Positions 16,659 to 24,318 of a stretch of DNA of 51,668 nt are shown here, piece after piece. The notes beneath the pieces were generated by a model. The model saw only the letters and a list, made by a program, of their open reading frames with translations, ran no database searches and was not told the DNA's origin. Within the stretch, counting starts at the first letter, position 1, and every line of letters begins with the position of its first letter. The stretch is from the NCBI GenBank assembly GCA_024679565.1, contig JAIBDD010000020.1, positions 1 to 51,668 of the forward strand, written 5' to 3'. The DNA is from Bacteroidota bacterium (GTDB lineage Bacteria > Bacteroidota > Bacteroidia > NS11-12g > UBA9320). Position numbers and translations under genes: made by a program.

Positions 16659-16738
16659 AGGATTGAATGTCGGAATGTCGGAATGTCGGAAGGATTGAAT
16701 GTCTGAATGTCTGAAGATGGAAGGATTGAAGGATTGGT
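16652..16738 (+). repeat. GGATTGAA 8-bp repeat array, locus 2
   Basis: About ten 8-bp units in tandem, built from 4-mers GGAT or TGTC followed by TGAA or GGAA (for example GGATTGAA, TGTCGGAA, TGTCTGAA), with one irregular GATGGAA. The first unit contains the dgkA stop codon (16656-16658). The array lies in the 193-base gap between dgkA and the convergent YkuK-like gene; the rest of that gap holds a palindrome at 16811-16825 and nothing else recognised. Confidence 0.85.
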
Positions 16739-16810
16739 CTCTGATCTTTATACTTAAGACTAGACTTCAACTTGGAGTTAAATACTCTAGCCTCTATGTT
16801 CTATTGTCTT

Positions 16811-16825
16811 ATGCGCTCAGCGCAT
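16811..16825. terminator. palindrome ATGCGCTCAGCGCAT between convergent genes
   Basis: Perfect 6-bp arms with loop TCA (7-bp arms if read with a single central base). It lies 27 bases past the stop end of the YkuK-like gene in its direction of transcription and 150 bases beyond dgkA. There is no T-run on either side, so a role as terminator is only suggested by position between convergent genes. Confidence 0.25.
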
Positions 16826-16851
16826 TGACTGCACTGCATACCTCATAATAC

Positions 16852-17325
16852 CTACTTAACTACCTTGTTCGCACAATACGTGCTTGCAAAGGCTTCTGGT
16901 TTTGCTCTAAATGTGTACCCCATTCCCATGATATACCCCATTGCCTCCTTAAAGGCGACATGAGACTTAAATTGAGGGTCACTATTGATATCAGCATGAA
17001 CTTCCATTTCAACATTATACTTGTCGAATAGCGGACATAGCTTGTATGCCACTTCGATTGAGTCTGAAACTTCCTTAATCATTCTCTCTTTAATACTATA
17101 CTTGATTTCCGTTTTATAGTTGTTCAAAAAGATAAATCCTCCTTTACCTTCTCTTAAAAATACAATGGCCGTTGCAAACTCAACGATATCGCCTTTAACT
17201 TGTGAATCAGTTCCAATACAAACCTTTAATCGATGGAGTTTTATTTCCTCGACAATAACGTTTTCAACCGCTTCATACAAAGGCTTTTTAATCCGTTCTC
17301 CTGTAAGTTTTCTCCATGCTTTCAT
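16852..17325 (-). CDS. YkuK-family (DUF458) ribonuclease H-like protein
   Basis: 157-aa protein of the RNase H-like YkuK family. Conserved pieces: VCIGTDSQVK with the acidic Asp that starts RNase H folds, VEFATAIVFL, VEMEVHADINSDPQFKSH, and the C-terminal GYTFRAKPEAFASTYCANKVVK typical of the family. The biochemical activity of the family has not been established to my knowledge. It is monocistronic and convergent with dgkA; the 169-base gap to the divergent acyl-CoA reductase gene contains the promoter listed at 17444-17475. Confidence 0.85.
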   Translation of the reverse strand: MKAWRKLTGERIKKPLYEAVENVIVEEIKLHRLKVCIGTDSQVKGDIVEFATAIVFLREGKGGFIFLNNYKTEIKYSIKERMIKEVSDSIEVAYKLCPLFDKYNVEMEVHADINSDPQFKSHVAFKEAMGYIMGMGYTFRAKPEAFASTYCANKVVK

Positions 17326-17443
17326 CGTGTTTTCAAATGATTGACTCTTCCCAAAGTTTGCACATTAGTTCATATTAAACGCTTAATGTTATGAACATCC
17401 TGTGCAATAACTCGATTATGACCGTTCTACGACTCGAAATAAA

Positions 17444-17475
17444 TTTGACATAAACCAATACAAGTTTTTCCTTTG
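17444..17475 (+). promoter_or_regulatory. predicted promoter of the acyl-CoA reductase gene
   Basis: TTTG at 17444-17447, a 20-base spacer, then TTCCTTTG at 17468-17475. This fits the Bacteroidota TTTG...TAnnTTTG pattern with one mismatch in the -7 box. The start codon is 19 bases downstream. Confidence 0.4.
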
Positions 17476-17494
17476 CGGTTCATTCGAATTCGAC

Positions 17495-18502
17495 ATGTTA
17501 TCAAAGTCCGACTTTATTCAAGCCTTCTCACATTTGGGTACAAAACTAATTCCAAGTGCTTCTGGAGTGCCTGCTGTTATGGAAGAAGCCTATCTTAAAA
17601 ACAATTGGTTTACTACAGAAAATGTCGCGTTCTGTTTAAACAATTGGAGTGATTGTTTAGATGAAGACAACCTATCGCAATGGCTTGAGTCTATTCCCGC
17701 ACAAAACGAGTCGCCAAAAACCATTGGTATAATCATGGCAGGCAACATCCCCATGGTTGGATTTCATGATTTATTGAGTGTTTTATGCAGTGGTAACAGG
17801 GCCTTAGTGAAACTATCAGACAAGGATGAGGTGTTGATGAAATACTGTATCAATACGTTAATCTCCTATAAACCAGAGCTAAAAAACTATATTGAAATCA
17901 CAGAACGTGTTGCTAAGCCTGACGGTCTCATTGCTACTGGAAGTAACAACAGCGCCCGATATTTCGAATACTATTTTAAAGAGATTCCACACATTATCAG
18001 AAAGAATCGTACCTCAGTGGCGATTGTTACCGGAAACGAAACGGTTGAAGAACTCAATGCCTTGGCAGACGATATCTTTCAATACTTTGGTTTAGGTTGT
18101 AGAAACGTGACAAAACTTTATGTACCTGCCGACTATGATTTAGTTCCCTTATTGGATGCAACTTCCCACCATGCAGAGGTGGCCAATCACAACAAATACG
18201 CCAATAACACAACCTACCACCGCGCTATATTTTTGATGAACCTAACAAAGCATTTAGACACCGGTTATTTACTTGTTAAAGAGGACGAAAAGCTTCACCC
18301 GCCCCTATCGTGTCTATTTTACCAAAGGTATTCGGATGAAAAAGAATTGAATGAGTGGTTAATTGCTTCTAATCAAGAGATTCAGGCGATTGTTTCACAT
18401 CTGGACAGTCCGAATCATATCCCGTTTGGCAATGCACAAACACCAGGATTATCAGATTACGCGGACGGTGTAAATACATTAAAGTTTTTAACCAACTTGT
18501 AA
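17495..18502 (+). CDS. acyl-CoA reductase (LuxC-like)
   Basis: 335-aa protein of the Bacteroidota branch of the LuxC / aldehyde dehydrogenase superfamily, predicted to reduce fatty acyl-CoA to aldehyde with NAD(P)H. The nucleotide-binding part is IGIIMAGNIPMVGFHD followed by GNRALVKLSDKDE; IATGSNNSARYFEYYF is the family's cofactor loop. The catalytic thiol is Cys202 in FGLGCRNVTKL. No luxD/E or lux luciferase genes are near, so a role in lipid or alcohol metabolism is more likely than bioluminescence. It stands alone on the plus strand, 54 bases before purC. Confidence 0.85.
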   Translation: MLSKSDFIQAFSHLGTKLIPSASGVPAVMEEAYLKNNWFTTENVAFCLNNWSDCLDEDNLSQWLESIPAQNESPKTIGIIMAGNIPMVGFHDLLSVLCSGNRALVKLSDKDEVLMKYCINTLISYKPELKNYIEITERVAKPDGLIATGSNNSARYFEYYFKEIPHIIRKNRTSVAIVTGNETVEELNALADDIFQYFGLGCRNVTKLYVPADYDLVPLLDATSHHAEVANHNKYANNTTYHRAIFLMNLTKHLDTGYLLVKEDEKLHPPLSCLFYQRYSDEKELNEWLIASNQEIQAIVSHLDSPNHIPFGNAQTPGLSDYADGVNTLKFLTNL

Positions 18503-18524
18503 ATTTTTAATACATTTTTGTGTC

Positions 18525-18538
18525 ACCGTTTGAACGGT
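18525..18538. promoter_or_regulatory. palindrome ACCGTTTGAACGGT upstream of purC
   Basis: Inverted repeat with 6-bp arms around TG, 19 bases upstream of the purC ATG and just ahead of the -7-like TACATTTG at 18544-18551. It could be an operator for purine control, but no regulator with this site is known to me in Bacteroidota. Confidence 0.3.
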
Positions 18539-18543
18539 TGTAA

Positions 18544-18551
18544 TACATTTG
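18544..18551 (+). promoter_or_regulatory. candidate purC -7 box (TACATTTG)
   Basis: Exact match to TAnnTTTG, ending five bases before the purC ATG. Use of this box would give an almost leaderless mRNA. An alternative promoter-like TACATTTTTG lies at 18511-18520. Confidence 0.35.
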
Positions 18552-18556
18552 AATAT

Positions 18557-19513
18557 ATGGAGCCGTTAGTTTCGACGAATTATTTTTTCAAAGGACAGAA
18601 GGATTTCTATCGAGGGAAAGTCCGTGATGTGTACAATATCAATGATCAGTTTCTAGTGATGATTGCAACAGACCGCATTTCAGCATTTGATCATGTATTG
18701 CCGGAATCAATACCGTACAAAGGACAGGTATTGAATCAGATTGCATCTACATTTTTAGATGAAACGCGAGGTATCGTTCCTAATTGGAAGATAGCAGAAC
18801 CAGATCCACATGTAACTGTCGGTTTAAAATGTGACCCGCTACCGGTCGAAATTGTAGTGCGCGGATATCTTGCTGGCCACGCTTGGCGCGTTTATCGCGA
18901 CGGAGGAAGAGAGTTATGCGGAGTAACGTTGCCTGAAGGTTTAAAGGAGAATGACAAGCTGCCTCATCCTATTATTACACCAACAACCAAAGAACGAGAT
19001 GGTCATGATCAAGACATCTCAATGAAGGAACTACATGAACGACGTGTTCTAAAAAAGCGTCAGATTGAAAAACTCGAACATTACGGAATGGCCCTGTTTG
19101 AAGCAGGTTCTCAAAAAGCAGATTCACAAGATTTGATACTTGTAGATACCAAATATGAATTTGGCATATACAATGATAAAATTGTACTCATCGACGAAAT
19201 TCACACACCTGATAGCAGTCGATATTTCTATAAGGACTCGTACGAAAAAATCCAAAGCAAAGACCAGAAACAACGTCAATTATCAAAAGAATTTGTGCGT
19301 CAATGGTTGATTGAAAATGGCTTTCAGGGCCTTGAAGGTCAAGAGGTACCTTTAATGACTGCTGAATTTGTGGAAAACGTGTCGAACAGATATATTGAGT
19401 TATTTGAGCACATTACGGGCAACACCTTTGTAAAAAGGGATTATTCAGATATATCAGAATCTATCTCTACTGCAGTGGATTCATTTATTACAAACAATAT
19501 GCAAGTATTATAA
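18557..19513 (+). CDS. purC: phosphoribosylaminoimidazole-succinocarboxamide synthase (SAICAR synthetase)
   Basis: 318-aa enzyme of de novo purine synthesis joining aspartate to CAIR with ATP. Family motifs: GKVRDVYNINDQFLVMIATDRISAFD at the N-terminus, VEIVVRGYLAGHAWRVY, PHPIITPTTKERDGHDQDIS, and LVDTKYEFGIYNDKIVLIDEIHTPDSSRYF. The length is that of the long (yeast-like, ~300 aa) form common in Bacteroidota, not the 237-aa E. coli form. ATG 18557 (MEPLVSTNYF) was chosen over an upstream ATG at 18518 because the extra 13 residues are not family-like and the promoter-like box lies between them. Confidence 0.95.
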   Translation: MEPLVSTNYFFKGQKDFYRGKVRDVYNINDQFLVMIATDRISAFDHVLPESIPYKGQVLNQIASTFLDETRGIVPNWKIAEPDPHVTVGLKCDPLPVEIVVRGYLAGHAWRVYRDGGRELCGVTLPEGLKENDKLPHPIITPTTKERDGHDQDISMKELHERRVLKKRQIEKLEHYGMALFEAGSQKADSQDLILVDTKYEFGIYNDKIVLIDEIHTPDSSRYFYKDSYEKIQSKDQKQRQLSKEFVRQWLIENGFQGLEGQEVPLMTAEFVENVSNRYIELFEHITGNTFVKRDYSDISESISTAVDSFITNNMQVL

Positions 19514-19564
19514 TTTTACTTGGTATTTTCGGAGCTCAAATATGTTTTGAAAATCTAAGATATT

Positions 19565-21211
19565 ATGAGAAAAATCCTACTTATTGCATCAAGTATTTCT
19601 TTGATGTTTACGGCTGTACAAGCACAGACAGTGACTTCATTTGCAGGTAAAGCCAACACCGATCCAACAAAAAACTATAGTAATAGCACAGCGGCAAAGG
19701 CCGACGCTTATTTCTACCAACCTCATGGCATTGCGTGGGATAAAGGTGGACGTATGTACATTACCGAGTCAAATAAAGTGCGTCTCATTTTAAATGACAA
19801 AGTGTATAACCGAAGCGGTAAGCTTGGTGATCCAAGTTTTACCTTAGGCTATGCCAACGGAACAGGAAATGCAGCAGCGTACTACAGTCCAACAGGTGCT
19901 GTTTGCGACAATGCTGGTAACGTGTACATTGTTGATTCTGAGAATCACGCAATCCGAAAAATGACGCCTTATGTGAATATAGGAAATGGCCAAACTGCTA
20001 GCACTCTCGCTGGTGCTAACTCTAGCGGTGGCTGGGGAACTGCTGGTTACAAAGACGCATCTGGGGCAAGTGCCCGATTTGATACACCAAAAGACATCAC
20101 GATTGATGGAAATGGCAACTTATATGTTACTGATTTCTTAAATCATTGTATTCGCAAGATATCACCTACAGGCGCTGTTCTAACACTTGCTGGTAAAGGT
20201 ACAGAATACGGAAACCAAGACGGTTCTGGTTCTGCTGCACGTTTCGACTCTCCTTATGGTATCGCGATGCTGGATGCTACTAATCTTGTGGTAACCGACT
20301 TTACGAACGCATCGATTAGAAAAGTAAACATCTCTTCAGGTGCTGTAACAACGATTTGCGGCGGATTTGGATTTAAAGATGGCACTTTAGCTCAAGCAAA
20401 ATTCAAGCAAGTACGTGGTGTTGCCGTAGTGAATGGACTTATATATGTTGCCGATGCAACGGCTATTCGTGTCATTGACGTTAAGAACAACACAGTTTCT
20501 ACGTTTGCCGGAAGCGCTAGCGCTAGCGGAAATAAAGACGGCGTTGGAACTGACGCTCGATTTGGTGCCTTAGGCGGTTTAAGCTATGATGGAGGTGACG
20601 CTTTATATGTTACAGACATTACAAATCACGTTATCAAAAAAATAACAATCGACAACTTAGCGCCAGAAGCTGACTTCTCAACGACCAAAACGAATATTGA
20701 AATCAACGAGGAAACAACGCTAACCGATATTAGCGGTGGTAAAGAAGCTACAAAACGCACTTGGCTAGTTGAAAGCACAAGTGGTAACACAAATAACGTA
20801 GTATTAGTGCAGGGCGATTATAACGCTTCAAAAGCAATCACAGTGAAGTTCACTGCAACGGGCTCATACCGCGTTACACTTACCGTAACAAACGAATACG
20901 GTACCGACAATGTGACTAAAACGCATATCACGGTAAGTACGGTTGGTATCGCTGAGGTGCACCCAAACACTGGTTTCAGTATTTATCCAAACCCCGCGTC
21001 AAATGGTATATTGAATATTCATCTGGCAGAAGGAAACTTTGATAAAACGAAAATTCAATTAATGAATATCAATGGTTCTGTTGTACTTGAGTCGATGGCA
21101 GAAGCAGGAAGTGATTTCCAATTGAATACTTCTGGAGTAAGTCAAGGTGTTTACTATCTGAGCTTGAGCGATTTAACTGGCATTGTTAGCAAGAAAGTAG
21201 TCATTCAATAG
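19565..21211 (+). CDS. secreted NHL-repeat protein with PKD-like and T9SS type A domains
   Basis: 548-aa exported protein. A signal peptide ends near VQAQT (residues 1-21). Residues ~40-360 hold five or six NHL repeats, each with DxxGNLYVTDFLNHCIRKI-type sequence, forming a beta-propeller. A PKD/Ig-like domain follows (~365-455, ending GSYRVTLTVTNEYGTDN). The last ~80 residues are a Type IX secretion sorting domain: FSIYPNPASNG, then the final YYLSLSDLTGIVSKKVVIQ. It is therefore expected to be secreted or attached to the cell surface. Single gene, ended by a clear terminator at 21232-21261. Confidence 0.88.
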   Translation: MRKILLIASSISLMFTAVQAQTVTSFAGKANTDPTKNYSNSTAAKADAYFYQPHGIAWDKGGRMYITESNKVRLILNDKVYNRSGKLGDPSFTLGYANGTGNAAAYYSPTGAVCDNAGNVYIVDSENHAIRKMTPYVNIGNGQTASTLAGANSSGGWGTAGYKDASGASARFDTPKDITIDGNGNLYVTDFLNHCIRKISPTGAVLTLAGKGTEYGNQDGSGSAARFDSPYGIAMLDATNLVVTDFTNASIRKVNISSGAVTTICGGFGFKDGTLAQAKFKQVRGVAVVNGLIYVADATAIRVIDVKNNTVSTFAGSASASGNKDGVGTDARFGALGGLSYDGGDALYVTDITNHVIKKITIDNLAPEADFSTTKTNIEINEETTLTDISGGKEATKRTWLVESTSGNTNNVVLVQGDYNASKAITVKFTATGSYRVTLTVTNEYGTDNVTKTHITVSTVGIAEVHPNTGFSIYPNPASNGILNIHLAEGNFDKTKIQLMNINGSVVLESMAEAGSDFQLNTSGVSQGVYYLSLSDLTGIVSKKVVIQ

Positions 21212-21231
21212 ACACAATAAAATCTTATGAA

Positions 21232-21261
21232 AAGCCTGGTTATTTTAACCGGGCTTTTTTT
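21232..21261 (+). terminator. rho-independent terminator after the NHL/T9SS gene
   Basis: Stem AAGCCTGGTTA / TAACCGGGCTT with loop TTT; one T.G wobble in an 11-bp stem, followed by a run of seven T residues. It lies 21 bases after the stop codon. This is the clearest intrinsic terminator in the window. Confidence 0.85.
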
Positions 21262-21285
21262 GTGTTTAAGGCTCCGAAATGGTGA

Positions 21286-21320
21286 TTTGTTACATGTGTT
21301 AATATTTAAGCGTACTTTTG
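21286..21320 (+). promoter_or_regulatory. predicted promoter of the DEAD-box helicase gene
   Basis: TTTG at 21286-21289 and TACTTTTG at 21313-21320 (exact TAnnTTTG) with a 23-base spacer. Transcription would begin near 21327, giving a leader of about 80 bases. Confidence 0.55.
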
Positions 21321-21335
21321 CACCTTTATTTGGCA

Positions 21336-21404
21336 GAACGATCACTTAAAAAGGCTTAGTGTTCGTTCAATTAACGCACGGCGGTGCATAACACATAACG
21401 AACA
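21336..21404 (+). promoter_or_regulatory. structured 5' leader with two mutually exclusive hairpins (deaD)
   Basis: Hairpin A pairs GAACGATCACT (21336-21346) with AGTGTTCGTTC (21358-21368), 11 bp with one T.T mismatch and an 11-base loop. Hairpin B pairs TGTTCGTT (21360-21367) with AACGAACA (21397-21404), 8 bp, and encloses a smaller GCAC/GTGC hairpin (21376-21387). The two share 21360-21367, so only one can form. The 3' arm of B ends two bases before the start codon, so B would hide the initiation region and A would free it. Switch behaviour is inferred. Confidence 0.45.
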
Positions 21405-21406
21405 AT

Positions 21407-23197
21407 ATGACAACTTTTAAAGAGGTTGGACTACAAGAAGACATTCTTAGAGCCATCCAAGACTTGGGTTTTGAAAAACCTACTCCTATTCAGGAAAAAT
21501 CAATTCCACAAATTATTGAAAACAATGTAGACGTTTTAGCCTTGGCTTCGACGGGTACAGGTAAAACAGCTGCTTTTGGATTACCAATTGCACAAAAAAT
21601 CGACACAAACAACAACTCGGTACAGTCTATAATATTAAGCCCTACCAGAGAGTTATGTCGTCAAATAGCTCAGGATATAGAGAACTACACCAAATACAGA
21701 AAAGGATTTAAGTCTGTATCGGTATATGGTGGCGCAGCTATCCAAAATCAAATTAGAGACCTTAAAAGAGGTGCTCAGGTTGTAATTGGCACACCTGGCC
21801 GTGTTATTGACCTTATCAAACGTGGTAACCTAAAACTAGAGAATATTGAAATTTTAGTTTTAGATGAAGCAGACGAAATGTTAAATATGGGTTTCAAGGA
21901 TGATCTTGATTTCATATTAAGCAATACACCTTCTCAGCGACAAACATTACTGTTTAGCGCTACAATGCCAAGAGATGTATCTCGTTTAGCGAAGAACTAC
22001 ATGAACAATCCTGTAGAAATCGAAACGGCGAGAGCAAACCAAAGTGCTGAAAACATCGATCATTCTTATTACTTAGTAAACGCAAGCACGCGATTCGAAG
22101 CTTTAAGAAGAATTGCTGACGTAAATCCTGATATCTACGGAATCGTATTTTGCAGAACACGACGCGAAACACAACAAGTGGCTGACAAACTGATTAAAGG
22201 AGGCTACAATGCGGATGCATTACATGGTGATTTGTCGCAAGCACAACGTGACCATGTTATGGGTAAGTTTCGTTCACAGGTGTTGCAAATACTTGTTGCT
22301 ACTGATGTGGCTGCTCGTGGACTTGATGTAAACAATATCACTCACGTTATCAACTATAACTTACCAGATGAGTTAGAATCATATATTCACCGAAGTGGTA
22401 GAACTGCGCGAGCAGGTAAAAAAGGATCTTCCATTGCCCTAGTTTCTAACAGAGAAAGATCTAAAATCAAACAACTGGAAAGAAAAATTGGAAAATCGTT
22501 TGAAGCTAAATCTATTCCAAGTGGGGAAGAAATATGCGGAAAGCAATTATTCAAACTAGTTGAAGACCTCAAGCAAGTTGAAGTTGACAAGTCTGAATTT
22601 GAACAGTATTTGCCAGCCATTACAGCTGAACTGGAAGGATATTCAAGAGAAGAATTGATTGAACGATTTTTCTCAGCAGAGTTTAACAGGTTTTTAGAAT
22701 ATTATAAAGACGCTGGTGATTTAAATATTAGCGCTAAAGATAATGATCGCGCTGATCGAGGTCGAAATTCAAGAGATCGCGATCGCGGCAGAGATCGTGA
22801 CCGTGGAAGAGACCGAGATCGTGGAAGAGACCGAGATCGCAGAGATCGTCCAAGAAAAGAACGAGATTCTTCTCGAACCAGAAGTCGTGGAGGAAGCATG
22901 GACTTTGAACGTTTCTTTGTTAATCTTGGGCAAAAGGATTCGTTGAATGCACAACGTTTGATGGGCTTTATCAATGAACAACCTACTTTAGAAGGTGTTG
23001 GTATTGGGAGAATTGAAGTACTCAAAACATTCTCATTTGTTGAAGTAGACAATAATTTCACCAACGATGTTCTTAAATCTATGAATGGTAAGGATTTTAG
23101 AGGTCGTCAGTGTAACATTGAAGTAGCTGGAAACAAAGAAAACCCTGGACGAAGCAAAAGCAAAGACAAGCGCAATAGAGAAAGAAGCCGTAGATAA
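21407..23197 (+). CDS. deaD: DEAD-box ATP-dependent RNA helicase with RD/RG-rich linker and DbpA-type RNA-binding domain
   Basis: 596-aa helicase of the DeaD/CsdA type, acting on ribosome assembly and mRNA structure, often in the cold. All core motifs are visible: Q motif (KPTPIQ), I (ASTGTGKT), Ia (PTRELCRQ), Ib (TPGRV), II (DEAD), III (SAT), IV (IVFCRTRRE), V (ATDVAARGLDV) and VI (HRSGRTARAG). Residues ~445-500 form a low-complexity Arg/Asp/Gly linker with RDRDRG repeats, likely to bind RNA or aid clustering. The C-terminal ~75 residues (FERFFVNLGQKDSLNAQRL...FSFVEV) are a DbpA-like RRM. A structured leader suggests post-transcriptional control. miaE copy 2 follows after 24 bases. Confidence 0.95.
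   Translation: MTTFKEVGLQEDILRAIQDLGFEKPTPIQEKSIPQIIENNVDVLALASTGTGKTAAFGLPIAQKIDTNNNSVQSIILSPTRELCRQIAQDIENYTKYRKGFKSVSVYGGAAIQNQIRDLKRGAQVVIGTPGRVIDLIKRGNLKLENIEILVLDEADEMLNMGFKDDLDFILSNTPSQRQTLLFSATMPRDVSRLAKNYMNNPVEIETARANQSAENIDHSYYLVNASTRFEALRRIADVNPDIYGIVFCRTRRETQQVADKLIKGGYNADALHGDLSQAQRDHVMGKFRSQVLQILVATDVAARGLDVNNITHVINYNLPDELESYIHRSGRTARAGKKGSSIALVSNRERSKIKQLERKIGKSFEAKSIPSGEEICGKQLFKLVEDLKQVEVDKSEFEQYLPAITAELEGYSREELIERFFSAEFNRFLEYYKDAGDLNISAKDNDRADRGRNSRDRDRGRDRDRGRDRDRGRDRDRRDRPRKERDSSRTRSRGGSMDFERFFVNLGQKDSLNAQRLMGFINEQPTLEGVGIGRIEVLKTFSFVEVDNNFTNDVLKSMNGKDFRGRQCNIEVAGNKENPGRSKSKDKRNRERSRR
22772..22840 (+). repeat. 18-bp tandem repeat within deaD encoding RDRDRG
   Basis: Three to four imperfect copies of an 18-bp unit (for example AGAGACCGAGATCGTGGA at 22808-22825). 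Units at 22772, 22790 and 22808 are in register, with a partial copy from 22826. Each encodes six residues of the basic/acidic linker. In-frame gain or loss of units would change linker length without a frameshift. Confidence 0.75.
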
Positions 23198-23221
23198 CTA
23201 TCCAATTACTAATTTTGGGTT

Positions 23222-23806
23222 ATGAAGCGTTCTATTGATGTTAAAATAGCGTCATCTCAAGAGTGGATTGACAAAGTGCTGTCTGATTTCCCCTCCTTTT
23301 TACAAGATCATGCCGATTGTGAACGAAAAGCAAGTGGAATGGCCAGCAGTTTTGTGGCGAAATACCCTAATCGGATAGAAATCATTCCAGATCTGATTGA
23401 CATTGCCATTGAAGAGATGGAGCATTTCAAGCAGGTGTACGAAGTAATGTCTGCTCAAGGCATTGCCTTAAACCACGAAATTCAAAAAGACGTATATGTC
23501 AACCGCTTAATGAAATTAGCGAGAGACGGACGTGAAGAACGATTTTTAGATAAACTATTGTTGGCCTCTGTGTTAGAATGTAGAGGTGCTGAACGCTTTA
23601 AAATGGTTGCCGACAATATTCAAGACCCAAATCTCAAATCGTTCTACAAAACTTTGTGGACGAGTGAAGCTAAACACGGACATGTATTTGTAACGTTCGC
23701 TTTACATTATTTTAGTGACAATGTTGTTTATAATCGTCTCGAAACTTTAATGAATGCAGAAGCAGAAATATTGCAAGATATTCCGATTCGGGCGGCTTTA
23801 CACTAA
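23222..23806 (+). CDS. MiaE-family tRNA hydroxylase, copy 2 (diverged paralogue)
   Basis: 194-aa ferritin-like diiron protein of the MiaE family. The ligand set is complete: Glu34, Glu65 with His68 (EEMEH), Glu119 (LECRGAERF) and Glu149 with His152 (SEAKH). It differs clearly from copy 1 (7424-8005): the N-terminus lacks MLGLK..TDPRW and most surface positions differ. It may hydroxylate the same ms2i6A base under other conditions, or a different tRNA or substrate. It follows the deaD gene by 24 bases, so both are probably on one transcript, which would link tRNA modification to an RNA helicase. Its end overlaps the convergent DinB gene by nine bases. Confidence 0.8.
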   Translation: MKRSIDVKIASSQEWIDKVLSDFPSFLQDHADCERKASGMASSFVAKYPNRIEIIPDLIDIAIEEMEHFKQVYEVMSAQGIALNHEIQKDVYVNRLMKLARDGREERFLDKLLLASVLECRGAERFKMVADNIQDPNLKSFYKTLWTSEAKHGHVFVTFALHYFSDNVVYNRLETLMNAEAEILQDIPIRAALH

Positions 23807-24304
23807 ATAGCGTTCTCTAACTATCTGGGTATGGTGTAAGGCATGTCCAGAAATAATAAAACCCTGGTTTTCAACGCTTAACACGAGTCCGTTGGCGAAA
23901 CCTTCTCGTTTCAATTCAGCCTCTTTAAAGCTCTTATACATAAAAAGGGTCGAAATTCTCACGGCATGGAATTCATCCCATAAATCTACGATTGTCCTGT
24001 CTGAGACATCAGCCACTTCTACGTAGTTATTGTGATCATATCCTGGCAATTGAGTCATGTCTTTTCTGGCAAACCGCAATGCACGTTGACTCAAAACCCG
24101 TTCTGTATCAATTAAATGCTGTACTATTTGCTTTGGTGTCCATTTTCCCTCCTCATAGCTAAAATTAGACTTTTCGTCACTCATGGAAACAAACGTTTTG
24201 CGCATTTCTTCCCATTTCTCCTCTAAGGCACTGTAGGCTGTTACTGCCGACACCTTATTTACGTAGGGTTTAAAATACTCTGGAATTGTTTCTATTAAGG
24301 GCAT
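23798..24304 (-). CDS. DinB-family protein
   Basis: 168-aa four-helix bundle protein of the DinB/YfiT superfamily. Metal-binding histidines are visible: His63 (QIVQHLIDTERV) and the C-terminal HALHHTQIVRERY (His154, His158). Many members are bacillithiol or mycothiol transferases, others uncharacterised; the substrate here is unknown. It starts 14 bases after the end of the neighbouring T9SS type B gene and converges with miaE copy 2, overlapping it by nine bases. Confidence 0.85.
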   Translation of the reverse strand: MPLIETIPEYFKPYVNKVSAVTAYSALEEKWEEMRKTFVSMSDEKSNFSYEEGKWTPKQIVQHLIDTERVLSQRALRFARKDMTQLPGYDHNNYVEVADVSDRTIVDLWDEFHAVRISTLFMYKSFKEAELKREGFANGLVLSVENQGFIISGHALHHTQIVRERYLV

Positions 24305-24318
24305 ATGTTTAACTCGAT

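Noticed and set aside
16652-16738. CRISPR array
   Set aside because: Units are 8 bp without spacers; no cas genes and no conserved direct repeat of 24-40 bases.
17495-18502. Bioluminescence (lux) operon because of the LuxC-like gene
   Set aside because: No luxA, luxB, luxD or luxE neighbours; LuxC-like acyl-CoA reductases are widespread in non-luminous Bacteroidota.
20515-20528. 14-base perfect palindrome CGCTAGCGCTAGCG
   Set aside because: It is inside the NHL-repeat gene and encodes alternating Ser-Ala; the palindrome follows from repeating AGC-GCT codons.
22743-23064. Several open frames on both strands across the Arg/Asp-rich part of deaD
   Set aside because: Products are low-complexity Arg/Ser or Glu/Ile repeats produced by reading the repetitive linker in other frames.
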